Below, piece by piece: positions 12,797-22,342 of a DNA stretch of 64,000 bases (within the stretch, counting starts at the first letter, position 1; every line of letters begins with the position of its first letter). This stretch comes from Rhodococcus sp. 14-1411-2a (GTDB taxonomy: Bacteria; Actinomycetota; Actinomycetes; Mycobacteriales; Mycobacteriaceae): assembly GCF_002259485.1 (NCBI RefSeq), contig NZ_NPGA01000014.1:1-64000 (forward strand), written 5' to 3'. A program made the position numbers and the translations under genes. The notes under the pieces were generated by a model. It did no database searches, was not told where the DNA came from, and saw only the letters and a program-made list of their open reading frames with translations.

Positions 12797-13310
12797 GGGC
12801 CAGACCGAGGCCCCGACGGAAGTCAGGATCCTCGAGAAGGTGCAGAGCACCGTCGGCAGTGCACCGGGCGCGATCACCGTCGCCCGCGGCATGTCGCACT
12901 TCGGCGAACACGCACTCGGCTGGGTCGCGATCGCCGGTATCGGTGCTGCGCTGGACAAGCCGCGTCGGCGTCAGTGGGCCTCGGTGGCAGTCGGGGCAGT
13001 GGGCTCCCACGCCGCGTCGATCGTCATCAAGCGAATCGTGCGCCGGCCACGTCCCCACGATCCGGCCGTGCGCATCAACGTCTCGACGCCCAGCAAGCTG
13101 AGCTTTCCGTCCTCGCATGCGACATCCACCACAGCCGCCGCGGTTCTCCTCGGCCGGGTGACCGGGCTACCGTTACCGGCGGTCCTCGTCCCACCCATGC
13201 TGCTCTCGCGCTTGGTGCTCGGAGTCCACTACCCCACCGATGTGCTGGCAGGATCTGCACTCGGCGCGTTGACGGCTGCGGCCGTCGTGAAGTTCGAAGG
13301 AGACAAATGA
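12774..13310 (+). CDS. PAP2-type phosphatase (decaprenyl-5-phosphoribose phosphatase candidate, Rv3807c-like)
   Basis: A 178-residue membrane protein with the three PAP2 motifs: KRIVRRPRP, PSSHATSTTAAA and SRLVLGVHYPTDVLAGS. Its place between glfT2 and ubiA matches Rv3807c, the proposed phosphatase that turns decaprenyl-phosphoryl-5-phosphoribose into decaprenyl-phosphoryl-ribose, the DprE1 substrate. The motifs are seen directly; the substrate follows from synteny. The GTG start lies inside the 3' end of glfT2, and the stop overlaps the ubiA start by 3 bp. Confidence 0.88.
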
Positions 13311-14212
13311 GCGAGGATGCCGCACCCGTAGGCGCGCCGCCGAAGAACCTGGCGGACGGCATCGTCAAGGCGCTTCGTCCGCGTCAGTGGGTCAAGAACG
13401 TCCTGGTGCTCGCTGCACCGCTGGCCGCGGGCTCGGTCACCGACCCCGACGTGCTGCTGTCCGTCGCGCTCGCGTTCGTCGTGTTCTGCTTCGCCGCGTC
13501 CGGGGTCTACCTCGTCAACGACGCCCTCGATGTCGAGGCCGACCGCGCACACCCCACCAAGCGGTTCCGGCCGATCGCCGCGGGCGTGCTGCCCGTCAAC
13601 ATCGCCTACGCGATGGCCGTGGTGTCCTTCGCCCTCGCCATCGGTCTGTCGTTCCTCGCGAACTGGAAGCTGGCTCTGGTCATCGGTGTCTACATCGTGA
13701 TCCAGCTGGCCTACTGCTTCGGTCTCAAGCACCAGGCCGTGCTCGACATCTGCATCGTGTCCTCGGGCTTCCTGTTGCGCGCGATCGCCGGTGGCGTCGC
13801 CGCGTCGATCCCGCTGTCGCAGTGGTTCCTGCTGATCATGGCGTTCGGATCGCTCTTCATGGCTGCCGGCAAGCGCTACGCCGAGCTGCAGCTCGCCGAA
13901 CGCACCGGAGCGAAGATCCGCAAATCGCTCGAGAACTACACCACCACGTACCTGCGATTCGTCTGGACGCTGTCGGCAACGGCCGTCGTCATCTGTTACG
14001 GCCTGTGGGCGTTCCAGGAAGACGCGGGCACGGACGCCAACTGGTTCGCGATCTCGATGATTCCGTTTACCATCGCAATCCTGCGATACGCAGTGGATGT
14101 CGATGGCGGCGAGGCAGGCGAACCCGAAGAGATCGCGTTGGGAGACAGGGTTCTCCAGCTACTCGCCATAGCGTGGATCGGAGTGGTTGGTGTCGCTGTC
14201 TACCTCGCCTGA
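13307..14212 (+). CDS. ubiA: Decaprenyl-phosphate phosphoribosyltransferase (UbiA family)
   Basis: A 301-residue UbiA-superfamily membrane prenyltransferase that moves 5-phosphoribose from PRPP to decaprenyl phosphate, the first committed step to the arabinose donor (Rv3806c). The aspartate-rich motif is NDALDVEADRAHPTKRFRP and the second motif region is DICIVSSGFLLRAIAGG; about nine hydrophobic segments follow the Lys/Arg-rich KALRPRQWVKN start. ATG at 13307 has AAGGAG upstream and overlaps the PAP2 stop. In M. tuberculosis, ubiA mutations raise ethambutol tolerance. Confidence 0.95.
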   Translation: MSEDAAPVGAPPKNLADGIVKALRPRQWVKNVLVLAAPLAAGSVTDPDVLLSVALAFVVFCFAASGVYLVNDALDVEADRAHPTKRFRPIAAGVLPVNIAYAMAVVSFALAIGLSFLANWKLALVIGVYIVIQLAYCFGLKHQAVLDICIVSSGFLLRAIAGGVAASIPLSQWFLLIMAFGSLFMAAGKRYAELQLAERTGAKIRKSLENYTTTYLRFVWTLSATAVVICYGLWAFQEDAGTDANWFAISMIPFTIAILRYAVDVDGGEAGEPEEIALGDRVLQLLAIAWIGVVGVAVYLA

Positions 14213-16055
14213 CCAGCGAGACGCGCGAGAAGAGAACTCCGCTCGGGCATCGATCACCCGGCCCGTCTTCTGGATCGGGACCGTGGTCACCGGGGCGTTG
14301 TTCCTCTGGGGTGCGTGGGAGCGCCGCTGGATCGCCGACGACGGGCTGATCGTGCTGCGCACCGTCCGCAACCTGCTGGCCGGCAACGGACCGGTGTTCA
14401 ACGCGGGCGAACGAGTCGAGACCAACACCAGCACCATCTGGACGTACCTCGTCTACGCAGGCAGTTGGCTGAGCGAGGGACGCCTCGAGTACGTCGTCCT
14501 GACGATCGCGCTCGTGCTGTCCACGGCCGCCGTCGTCATCGCGATGATCGGCACGTTCGCGCTGCGAGGGCGTACCGCATCGAAGACCCTGTTCCTGCCC
14601 GCAGGCGTCCTGGTCTACATCGCGGTTCCTCCTGCCCGCGACTTCGCGACGTCCGGCCTCGAGACCTGCCTGGTCATCTTCTGGCTGGCGATGCTGTGGC
14701 TGCTGATGGTTCGCTGGGGCCAGCGCCGGAGCGGCGGCTTCGAGCTGCTGCTGCTGGCGTTCTTCGCAGGCCTCGGCCCGCTGGTGCGTCCGGAACTGTC
14801 CATCGTGGCGGTGCTCGCGCTGGCGATGATCTTCCTGGCCCCGCAGAGTTGGTCGTCCAGGCTCCGAGTGTTCGTTTTCGCCGGAGCCGTGCCGGTGCTC
14901 TACCAGATCTGGCGCATGGGCTACTACGGCCTGCCGTACCCCAACACCGCGGTGTCGAAGGATGCCGGCGGAGCCAAGTGGTCGCAGGGGTTCGAGTACC
15001 TGTCCAACCTCGTGGGCCCGTACCTGCTGTGGCTGCCACTCCTACTGCTCGTCGTCGGTGCCGTTCTGTCGGCCTCCCGAGTGCGGTTGTCCCTGCCCCG
15101 CACCGTCGGCGGCTGGCTCGCAGCGCTACGGACGCCGACCGCCGTGGTCGTCTTCGTATTGATCAGTGGCCTTCTGCTGGCTTTGTACGCGATTCGCGTC
15201 GGCGGCGATTTCATGCACGGCCGCACATTGTTGCCGGCATTGTTCACGCTTTTGTTGCCGATTTCGGTGCTGCCGGTCGCCCTTCCGAAACGATGGTCTG
15301 CAGACCGCGCCACCGCGATATTCTTCGCCGATCTTTTCGTCTGGGGCGGCATCGTGGTCTGGGCCGTCGTGGCTGCCAATACGACGGGTATGCCGCAGGG
15401 TTCGATCGTCGGCCGCAGTGGCATCGTCGACGAGCGGGCGTTCTACTCGCTCAACACCGGGCACGCCCACCCGATCCTGGCCTCGGACTACCTCGACTAC
15501 CCGCGGATGCGTGGGATGGTCGAGGCGATCGAGGACACTCCGGACGGCGGCCTGCTGTTGCCGTCGGCGCAGTTCACGTACTGGGATGTCGTTCCCCCAC
15601 CACTCCCCATCCCGGAAGGTGGCTTCGGTCACACCGTCTTCTTCCTGAACCTCGGAATGACCAGCATGAACGTCGGCCTCGACGTGCGGGTCATCGACCA
15701 GATGGGACTGGCGTACCCGTTGGCGTCGCACACCGAGCGGCTCGAGAACGGCCGGATCGGACACGACAAGAACCTGTATCCGGACTGGGTGGTGGCCGAT
15801 CTCGGCCTCGTCGCCGTCCATCCGTACCTGCCCTGGTACATGGACGAGGACTGGGTCACCGAGGCTCAGGTTGCGCTGACCTGCCCCGACACCCAGGAAC
15901 TGCTCACCTCGTATCGAGCTCCGTTGACGAAGGAATTGTTCGTCCGGAATGTCAAGCGTTCGCTCTTCTACGCTGGATATCGGTTCGATCGGGTGCCGAA
16001 GTACGAAATACAACGATGTGATCTTCCGGCTCCGATATTGAAGGCGGACAATTAG
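14190..16055 (+). CDS. aftB: Terminal beta-(1->2)-arabinofuranosyltransferase AftB
   Basis: A membrane GT-C enzyme of about 621 residues that adds the terminal beta-1,2 arabinofuranose of arabinan outside the membrane, using decaprenyl-phosphoryl-arabinose (Rv3805c). The first extracytoplasmic loop has the acidic motif WIADDGLIVLRTVRNLLAGNG with the GT-C Asp pair, followed by ERVETNTSTIW. About ten membrane segments precede a soluble C-terminal domain (from about residue 400). The start is GTG 14190 or TTG 14187; both overlap ubiA by 23-26 bp. Gene order supports the name. Confidence 0.93.
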   Translation: MSLSTSPDQRDAREENSARASITRPVFWIGTVVTGALFLWGAWERRWIADDGLIVLRTVRNLLAGNGPVFNAGERVETNTSTIWTYLVYAGSWLSEGRLEYVVLTIALVLSTAAVVIAMIGTFALRGRTASKTLFLPAGVLVYIAVPPARDFATSGLETCLVIFWLAMLWLLMVRWGQRRSGGFELLLLAFFAGLGPLVRPELSIVAVLALAMIFLAPQSWSSRLRVFVFAGAVPVLYQIWRMGYYGLPYPNTAVSKDAGGAKWSQGFEYLSNLVGPYLLWLPLLLLVVGAVLSASRVRLSLPRTVGGWLAALRTPTAVVVFVLISGLLLALYAIRVGGDFMHGRTLLPALFTLLLPISVLPVALPKRWSADRATAIFFADLFVWGGIVVWAVVAANTTGMPQGSIVGRSGIVDERAFYSLNTGHAHPILASDYLDYPRMRGMVEAIEDTPDGGLLLPSAQFTYWDVVPPPLPIPEGGFGHTVFFLNLGMTSMNVGLDVRVIDQMGLAYPLASHTERLENGRIGHDKNLYPDWVVADLGLVAVHPYLPWYMDEDWVTEAQVALTCPDTQELLTSYRAPLTKELFVRNVKRSLFYAGYRFDRVPKYEIQRCDLPAPILKADN

Positions 16056-16274
16056 GTGTCCGAACACGAAAAGGTCACCGGGTTGCGCCGAATTGGTGTC
16101 GACGCCAAGATGAGCTATCTCGATCATGTAACGGGGGTCGTCCTTCGCGCGATAAGTGCGGAGGATGTGTATGCGTCCGACCTGTGTGGTCGGGCGGCAG
16201 ACATGATGGACTTGCGAGATCAAGCGTTGATTGCGTAACCGATGTGACGACGAAGCAGCTGAGAGGTCGAGTGC

Positions 16275-17285
16275 ATGCTGGGTAGAAGGAAGAGCCGGTC
16301 CGAGGACAAGCGGGGTGGGTCCTGGGGACGCCGCGCCGCCACGTCCATGCTGATGGCAGTGGTCCTACCACTGGGATTGGCTGTAGCCGGCGGTGGCGCG
16401 ACTGCAAACGCGGCCTTCGACGGCAATGCCATCGACGTATGGACGGACTCGTCGATGGGTCCGATCAAGAGCCGCGTCTGGCGCGCCGCGGACGGTAACA
16501 CCGACCGCGTCGTCTACCTCCTCGACGGGCTGCGGGCCACCACCGACATCTCCGGTTGGGAGCACGAGACCGACGCCGGTGCCGTACTGGCCGGGTACAA
16601 CATCAACGTCGTCCAGCCGGTCGGCGGACAGTCGAGCTTCTACTCCGACTGGTACGCACCGTCGAACTTCAACGGCCAGCAGACCACGTACAAGTGGGAG
16701 ACCTTCCTGACGCAGAACCTGCGTGAGAACCTGCGCGCCAACTGGGGCTTCAACCCCAACCGCAACGGTGTCATCGGTATCTCCATGGGCGGATCGGCTG
16801 CTCTGACGCTCGCCGCCTACCACCCGGACCAGTTCAGCTACGCGGGCTCGCTGTCCGGCTACCTGAACATCTCTGCTCCCGGCATGCGTGAAGCCATGCG
16901 TCTCGCGTTGCTCGACTCGGGCCGCTACAACATCGACGCGATGTGGGGACCGCCGTGGGATCCGGCGTGGCTGCGCAACGACCCGTTCGTCTTCGCGCCT
17001 CGTCTGCGCGACAACGGAACCCGTGTGTGGGTGTTCGCAGGTAGCGGTCTGCCCGGCGGACTCGATCGCCCGCAGAGCTTCATCGACTACTACAACACCG
17101 CCAACGGCATGGGCCTCGAGGCCATCGCGTTGGCGAACAGCCGGGCGTTCCAGATCCGGATGGCGAGCATCGGCGCCAACAACGTCACGTATGCGTTCCC
17201 GGCCGTCGGTACCCACCAGTGGGGTTACTGGGGCGAGCAGATCCGCATCATGGCACCGGACCTGAGCGCCAACATCGGTGGCTGA
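16275..17285 (+). CDS. Mycolyltransferase (antigen 85 family), copy 1
   Basis: A 336-residue exported alpha/beta hydrolase with a twin-Arg-like basic N-terminus and signal peptide ending near ATANA. It transfers mycolate between trehalose monomycolates to make trehalose dimycolate and onto arabinan. The nucleophile is Ser170 in GISMGGS; the acid is probably the Glu of GLEAIALANSRAF and the base the His of VGTHQWGYWG. The oxyanion/trehalose region VGGQSSFYSDWY is intact. ATG 16275 has GAGAGG upstream. First of three tandem paralogues; it sits where fbpA sits relative to aftB in M. tuberculosis. Confidence 0.95.
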   Translation: MLGRRKSRSEDKRGGSWGRRAATSMLMAVVLPLGLAVAGGGATANAAFDGNAIDVWTDSSMGPIKSRVWRAADGNTDRVVYLLDGLRATTDISGWEHETDAGAVLAGYNINVVQPVGGQSSFYSDWYAPSNFNGQQTTYKWETFLTQNLRENLRANWGFNPNRNGVIGISMGGSAALTLAAYHPDQFSYAGSLSGYLNISAPGMREAMRLALLDSGRYNIDAMWGPPWDPAWLRNDPFVFAPRLRDNGTRVWVFAGSGLPGGLDRPQSFIDYYNTANGMGLEAIALANSRAFQIRMASIGANNVTYAFPAVGTHQWGYWGEQIRIMAPDLSANIGG

Positions 17286-17612
17286 CCGGCCACACTTCGT
17301 TTCGGTCGTTTCGCCCGCTTTTCGGCCCTTCGTGAAACTTCACGACTTTTCAGGCCTGTTCAGCGGGGGCCGGGCAGGATAGTCTCCTGTTTCAAGGAAA
17401 CGTCGAGGTGAAACTGGGACGCTGATCACAGTTTTGCCTTGGAACCGCTCGATGGAATAACCTCCATCGAGCGGTTCGCCTGTTTTCACAGCAGAACCTC
17501 AGTTTTTCGGGACCACATCGTCCCTGGCCTCGAGGGGCCACCCAGAAAGCCCTGTTCGATTGCCGGGGGCCGCATGTCGCGGAGACCGCGTAGATGAGAG
17601 AGAGCACGATTC
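17286..17612 (+). other. Intergenic region between mycolyltransferase copies 1 and 2
   Basis: This 327-bp gap contains one clear element, the hairpin annotated at 17443-17476, placed about 155 bp beyond the upstream gene. The stretch from about 17370 to 17440 before the hairpin is comparatively AT-rich and could hold a promoter or a short transcript ending at the hairpin, but no consensus is convincing. No coding frame here resembles a protein. Confidence 0.5.
17443..17476 (+). terminator. Strong intrinsic-terminator-like hairpin
   Basis: Perfect 14-bp arms, AACCGCTCGATGGA and TCCATCGAGCGGTT, enclose a 6-nt loop and are followed by CGCCTGTTTTCAC. The position, about 160 bp after copy 1 and 137 bp before copy 2, suggests that it ends transcription from copy 1 or attenuates a long leader. 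Confidence 0.75.
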
Positions 17613-18626
17613 ATGCGATTTGCCGGCCTCAGCAGAACCCCGAAGGCGTCTTCACGCTGGCGTCAGCGCCTGCTCGGCGTCGGTGCTGCCGCGCTCGTCC
17701 TTCCCATCGCAGCCGGTGTCGTCGGTGGAGCGGTCGCTGTTGCAGCGCCTGCTCCCGTCGTGCACCAAACGCCCGCCGGTGGCCGTGAGGACCTGATCGT
17801 TCCGTCCGAGATGGGCCCCATCAAGGTTCAGGTCCAATGGGCGGCCCGCGGTGGCAACGCTGCTCTCTACCTGCTCGACGGACTGCGCGCACGCGACGAC
17901 CGCAACGCCTGGACGTTCGAGACCAACGCGCAGGATCAGTTCGCCAACGACAACGTGACCCTGGTCATGCCCGTCGGCGGTCAGTCGAGCTTCTACAGCG
18001 ACTGGTACACCTCGTCGAACTTCAACGGCCAGGAAGTCACCTACAAGTGGGAGACGTTCCTGACCCAGGAGCTGCCCGCGTTCCTCGAGAACTACGGCGT
18101 CTCGCGCAGCAACAACGGCGTACTCGGACTGTCCATGGGTGGCTCGGCCGCTCTGACGCTCGCCGCGTACCACCGCGATCAGTTCAAGTTCGCCGGTTCG
18201 CTCTCGGGCTACCTCAACATCTCCGCGCCCGGCATGCGTGAGGCCATCCGCGTCGCCATGCTCGATGCCGGACGCTTCAACGTCGACTCCATGTGGGGAC
18301 CGCCCTGGAACCCGGCGTGGCTGCGTAACGACCCGTTCGTCTTCGCACCGAGGCTCGAGGGCATGTCCCTGTACATCTCGGCCGCCAGTGGTCTGCCCGG
18401 CGAGTTCGATCGACCGGCCGCGCCGATCGATTTCTACAACACCGCCAACGGCATGGCGCTCGAGGCCCTCTCGCTCGCCAACACCCGTGCATTCCAGATC
18501 CGCATGAACACCCTCGGCATCCCGGCCACCTACAGCTTCCCGTCCAACGGCATTCACGCATGGCCGTACTGGGGAGCCGAGCTGTGGAAGGCTCGCGGCC
18601 AGATCCTGGAAGCCCTGAACGCCTGA
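17613..18626 (+). CDS. Mycolyltransferase (antigen 85 family), copy 2
   Basis: A 337-residue exported mycolyltransferase with a signal peptide ending near VAVAAPAP. The nucleophile is Ser174 in GLSMGGS, with Glu in ALEALSLANTRAF and His in NGIHAWPYWG completing the expected triad. It shares long identical stretches with copy 1 (for example GGQSSFYSDWY, YKWETFLTQ and LSGYLNISAPGMREA), so the pair arose by duplication. The ATG at 17613 follows a GAGAGAG run. A terminator follows at 18655, separating it from the LGFP paralogue. Confidence 0.95.
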   Translation: MRFAGLSRTPKASSRWRQRLLGVGAAALVLPIAAGVVGGAVAVAAPAPVVHQTPAGGREDLIVPSEMGPIKVQVQWAARGGNAALYLLDGLRARDDRNAWTFETNAQDQFANDNVTLVMPVGGQSSFYSDWYTSSNFNGQEVTYKWETFLTQELPAFLENYGVSRSNNGVLGLSMGGSAALTLAAYHRDQFKFAGSLSGYLNISAPGMREAIRVAMLDAGRFNVDSMWGPPWNPAWLRNDPFVFAPRLEGMSLYISAASGLPGEFDRPAAPIDFYNTANGMALEALSLANTRAFQIRMNTLGIPATYSFPSNGIHAWPYWGAELWKARGQILEALNA

Positions 18627-18654
18627 CGTTCACCATCTTCATGTTTTCCGGAAG

Positions 18655-18683
18655 TGCCGCCCGCGTCCCTACGCCGGGCGGCA
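18655..18683 (+). terminator. Intrinsic terminator after mycolyltransferase copy 2
   Basis: Arms TGCCGCCCG (18655-18663) and CGGGCGGCA (18675-18683) enclose an 11-nt loop that can pair further, and the hairpin is followed by TTTCTGTT. It lies 28 bp after the stop codon of copy 2. Confidence 0.85.
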
Positions 18684-18815
18684 TTTCTGTTCCAGCGGAT
18701 CGTTAGCGGCACCTCTGTTCACAATTGCACCACCAGTCACAGCGCGTCTGCTTCTCGTCGGCAGCGGGCACGTGTAGAAAGACATACGAAGCATGTCTCG
18801 ATAGGAGACCTTCGA

Positions 18816-20744
18816 ATGTCACGTCGAAAGAGAGTCACCATCATGCGCACTGAGCTTGTTCGGTTCGGTCGGACTACATCGGCCGGTACACGGGCTCGGC
18901 GAGCGGCAGCAGCATTGACCGTCGCTTCCGCGCTGATGATCCCCTTCGCGACGACGACCGTTGCCTCCGCTGCCCCCGTCGCCAGAACGGCCCCTGTTGC
19001 ACTGGCCGGCCCCGCCTACACGCAGACATCCGGTGCCACCGTCACTTCGGTGGACTGGCTCTCCGATCGTCGCGTCGCGCTGTGGATCCAGTCGCCCTCG
19101 ATGGGAACGCCCATCCAGGTTCAGCTGCTGCTCGCGCGTGACTGGAACATCAACCCTCAGGCGACGTTCCCGCAGGTGTACATGCTCGACGGCCTGCGCG
19201 CGACCGACCAGGAGAACGGCTGGACGGCCGAGACCGACGCCGAGTCGTACTTCGCCGACAAGAACGTCAACGTGGTCCTGCCCATCGGCGGCCAGTCCAG
19301 CTTCTACTCCGACTGGGTCGATCAGGACAACGGCAAGAACTACCAGTGGGAGACGTTCCTGACCGAGGAGCTCCCGCCGATTCTCGAGCGCGACTGGCGC
19401 AGCACCGACAACCGCGGCGTCGTCGGACTGTCGATGGGCGGCACGTCCGCGATGTTCCTCGCCGCGCGCAACCCCGGCTTCTTCAAGTTCGCCGGATCGC
19501 TCTCGGGCATCCTGAGCACCACCTCGCTGGGTATGCCGCAGGCAATCCAGTACGCGATGACCGACGCCGGTGGGTTCAACTCCAGCGCTATGTGGGGACC
19601 GCCGTCGAACTCGCTGTGGGCTCAGCACGATCCGTACGTGCTGGCCGACAAGCTCGAAGGCGTCAGCCTCTACATCTCGAGCGGCAACGGCTCGGCCGGA
19701 CCCTACGATCAGCCGTCGCCCATTCCTGGTGTGAGCACCAACTACGCAGGTATGGGTCTGGAGATTCTGTCGCGACTGACCTCGCAGACGTTCGCCACCA
19801 AGCTCAACCAGCTCGGCATCCCCGCTCAGGTCAACTACCGGCCGTCGGGCACGCACTCGTGGCCGTACTGGCAGTTCGAGTTGCATCAGCTGTGGCCGCA
19901 GCTCGCCACCGCGCTCGGCGTCGAGGTGGACAAGCCCGCATGCAGCGCCGCCGGACTGATCGGAAACGCGAGCGGTGCCAATTCGTGGCTCGGCCCGTGC
20001 TTGACCGCCGAATACAACGTGGCAGGCGGACGCGCACAGGACTTCACCTTCGGTCGGGTCTTCTTCACTCCCGACACCGGTGCGCAGGTCGTCGCCGGTG
20101 CCATCGGTGGCATCTATCAGGGCAACGGGGGCCCCGAGGGTGCTCTCGGCTTCCCGACGACCGGCGAGATCGGAACCCCCGACGGTCGCGGACGGTTCAA
20201 CGCCTTCCAGAACGGCATGGTCTACTTCACGCCGCAGACCGGCGCGCACGCGGTCAAGGGTGCCGTGCTCGACGAGTGGGCCGCCCAGGGTTACGAGGGC
20301 GGACCGCTCGGCTACCCGGTGCTCGACGAGGTGGAAACGCCGACCAAGCCCGGATCGGTGCAGGGCTTCGAGATCGGTGCCATCTACACCTCGCCCGAGG
20401 CCGGTGTGCACTCGGTGCAGGGCATGATTCTGGGCAAGTACGGCGAATTGGGTTGGGAGGGTGGACCTCTCGGGTTCCCCAAGTCCAACGAGCTCGGTCC
20501 GATCAGGGACGGCGGACGCTTCAACCAGTTCGAGACGGGCAACATCTACTGGAGCCCTCTGAGCGGTGCCTGGTCCACTCCGTACGGTCCGATCTTCGAC
20601 GCGTGGGGATCGGTCGGCTACGAGGGCGGCCGGCTCGGCTACCCCACCAGCGATCAGTTCGACATCGACGGTGGCGGCAAGCAGCAGAACTTCCAGTTCG
20701 GCATCATCACGCTGAAGGATGGCGTTGCCACGATCGCGCCGTAG
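18816..20744 (+). CDS. Mycolyltransferase with four C-terminal LGFP repeats, copy 3
   Basis: A 642-residue exported protein. The signal peptide ends near VASAAP; the antigen-85-like domain spans about residues 50-375 with nucleophile Ser206 in GLSMGGT, Glu in GLEILSRLTSQTF and His in SGTHSWPYW. Four LGFP repeats follow (GALGFP, GPLGYP, GPLGFP, GRLGYP, about residues 400-640). This is the architecture of corynebacterial PS1/Cmt1-type mycolyltransferases, absent from M. tuberculosis. The LGFP region probably tethers the enzyme to the cell wall. The ATG at 18816 is chosen for its AGGAG 8 bp upstream; an internal ATG at 18843 is the alternative. Confidence 0.95.
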   Translation: MSRRKRVTIMRTELVRFGRTTSAGTRARRAAAALTVASALMIPFATTTVASAAPVARTAPVALAGPAYTQTSGATVTSVDWLSDRRVALWIQSPSMGTPIQVQLLLARDWNINPQATFPQVYMLDGLRATDQENGWTAETDAESYFADKNVNVVLPIGGQSSFYSDWVDQDNGKNYQWETFLTEELPPILERDWRSTDNRGVVGLSMGGTSAMFLAARNPGFFKFAGSLSGILSTTSLGMPQAIQYAMTDAGGFNSSAMWGPPSNSLWAQHDPYVLADKLEGVSLYISSGNGSAGPYDQPSPIPGVSTNYAGMGLEILSRLTSQTFATKLNQLGIPAQVNYRPSGTHSWPYWQFELHQLWPQLATALGVEVDKPACSAAGLIGNASGANSWLGPCLTAEYNVAGGRAQDFTFGRVFFTPDTGAQVVAGAIGGIYQGNGGPEGALGFPTTGEIGTPDGRGRFNAFQNGMVYFTPQTGAHAVKGAVLDEWAAQGYEGGPLGYPVLDEVETPTKPGSVQGFEIGAIYTSPEAGVHSVQGMILGKYGELGWEGGPLGFPKSNELGPIRDGGRFNQFETGNIYWSPLSGAWSTPYGPIFDAWGSVGYEGGRLGYPTSDQFDIDGGGKQQNFQFGIITLKDGVATIAP

Positions 20745-20827
20745 AACCTGCCGACAGCAGCTCAGAGTTCTCACAGAGCGCGGCGGTACTCTCGCCTGCG
20801 AACCCGACGACCGAAGGATTTCGATCG

Positions 20828-21376
20828 ATGACGCGTAATTCCCTCACCAGGACTCTGTCGCTCGGTGTGTTCGCCGTTGCGGCGAGTTCGATGCTGGTGG
20901 CCTGCGGGAGTGACGACTCGACGGCGACCGGAGCGCCGACGAGCACCACCTCGGCCGTCGAGACGACGACCGAGGCGAGTTCGACGACGTCGGCTGCAGA
21001 GAGCACCACCACCGCTGCGCCGACCACGAGTCCGGGGGAGGCGGCCACTGCGCCGCCCGAGCAGCCTCAGCCCGTCCCGGACGATTTCCCGGGGCCGACA
21101 GAAAGTCAGATCGACGACCGCGGTCAGAGTTTCCTGGACGAGTTGAGGAAGCAGGGCATCACCCCGGCCGGCAACGGCGACATCGCGGTCTCGACGGCCA
21201 ACTACATCTGTGCCGCGCAGGCGCAGGGCGTCACGGCCGAGGAGATCTCGACCTTCGTCACGGCGAACGTCGGCGTCGAGGCCAGCGCCTCCGGAACCCA
21301 GATGAGCGAGACGCAGGCTCAGCAGGCGGCTCAGACCTACATCGCCGCCGCGCAGGCGACGTACTGCAGGCCGTAG
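20828..21376 (+). CDS. DUF732-type lipoprotein
   Basis: A 182-residue predicted lipoprotein. The signal peptide ends in the lipobox LVAC near residue 25, and a Thr/Ser/Glu-rich linker (about residues 28-85) is followed by a small helical domain of about 85 residues with two Cys (NYICAAQAQG and ATYCRP). That layout matches DUF732, a domain of exported mycobacterial proteins with no known activity. The ATG at 20828 has GAAGGA upstream. It sits between the LGFP mycolyltransferase and the cutinase-like gene with a short gap to the latter, suggesting an envelope role. Confidence 0.75.
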   Translation: MTRNSLTRTLSLGVFAVAASSMLVACGSDDSTATGAPTSTTSAVETTTEASSTTSAAESTTTAAPTTSPGEAATAPPEQPQPVPDDFPGPTESQIDDRGQSFLDELRKQGITPAGNGDIAVSTANYICAAQAQGVTAEEISTFVTANVGVEASASGTQMSETQAQQAAQTYIAAAQATYCRP

Positions 21377-21388
21377 AGATCCACGGTG

Positions 21389-22342
21389 ATGGCCAAGCGT
21401 AAGCGCAGGATTCTTCCGGTGATCGCCGTTGCGGCGATCATCGGTCTGATCATCGTCGCCCTCTGGTACCTGCTTGCCGGAAGGCTGCCGAAGGAACCGG
21501 GAATTCCGGTGCCTCCGGGCCCCGAGGAGCCGACGTCGCAGCCGGCCGATTGCCCCGACGTTCAGGTCATCGCCATCCCCGGTACCTGGGAGTCGTCTGC
21601 CACCGACGATCCGTACAACCCGACGGCCAATCCGGTGTCGTTGATGCTCAACGTCACTCGCCCGTTGCAGGAGCAGTTCCCCGGCTCGCGAGCGGACGTC
21701 TACACCGTGCCGTACGTGGCGCAGTTCTCGAATCCCATCGCGCTGCCGCCGGACGGCCAGGAGTCCTACAACAACAGCCGCACCCAGGGCAAAGCCGTCG
21801 CCGTGCAGAAGATGACCGATGTCAGCGCGCGTTGCCCGTTGACCAATTTCGTCCTCGCCGGCTTCTCTCAGGGCGCGGTCATCTCCGGCGACATCGCAGC
21901 GGACATCGGAGCGGGCAACGGTCCCATTTCCGCCGATCGTGTTCTCGGCGTCACCCTCATCGCCGATGGCCGACGCGACGGCGTCTCCGGCACCGATGTT
22001 CCGGCCCCGCTCGACGGCGTCGGTGCCGAGGTTGCGCTCGGCGGACTCGACCTGCCCGGTATCACGATGACGGGGCGTCGGGAAGGTGGCTTCGGTGCGC
22101 TCGACGACCGGACCAATCAGATCTGTGCTGCCGGCGATCTGATCTGCTCGTCGCCGTCGGATGGATTGTCGCTGCGCAACATTCCGCAGAGCATCCAGAT
22201 TCTGATCGGTGCTGCAGGCAACCCCGTTCATGCGTCGTACAACAGTTTCGTCGTCGACGAATCCGGTACGACGGCTACTCAGTGGACCGCTTCGTGGGCC
22301 GCCGGACTGATCGAGAACGCCCCGACGCCCCCGCATTCGTGA
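21389..22342 (+). CDS. culp6: Cutinase-like serine esterase (Culp6/Rv3802c-type)
   Basis: A 317-residue protein with an N-terminal membrane anchor (basic MAKRKRR, then hydrophobic residues to about 35) and a cutinase-fold domain. The nucleophile motif is [14 protein letters not shown]; paired Cys ([10 protein letters not shown] with SARCPLTN, and [11 protein letters not shown]) match the family disulfides; the His is in [11 protein letters not shown]. Rv3802c, at the same place next to the fadD32-pks13-accD4 genes, is an essential mycobacterial thioesterase/phospholipase that affects mycolate export and lipid balance. ATG 21389 is preferred over the preceding GTG. Confidence 0.88.
   Translation: MAKRKRRILPVIAVAAIIGLIIVALWYLLAGRLPKEPGIPVPPGPEEPTSQPADCPDVQVIAIPGTWESSATDDPYNPTANPVSLMLNVTRPLQEQFPGSRADVYTVPYVAQFSNPIALPPDGQESYNNSRTQGKAVAVQKMTDVSARCPLTNFVLAGFSQGAVISGDIAADIGAGNGPISADRVLGVTLIADGRRDGVSGTDVPAPLDGVGAEVALGGLDLPGITMTGRREGGFGALDDRTNQICAAGDLICSSPSDGLSLRNIPQSIQILIGAAGNPVHASYNSFVVDESGTTATQWTASWAAGLIENAPTPPHS

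Noticed and set aside
16056..16238. A 60-codon open frame starting at a GTG directly after the aftB stop
   Set aside because: It abuts the aftB stop but has no convincing ribosome binding site and no recognisable family. It is more likely part of the leader/promoter region of mycolyltransferase copy 1.
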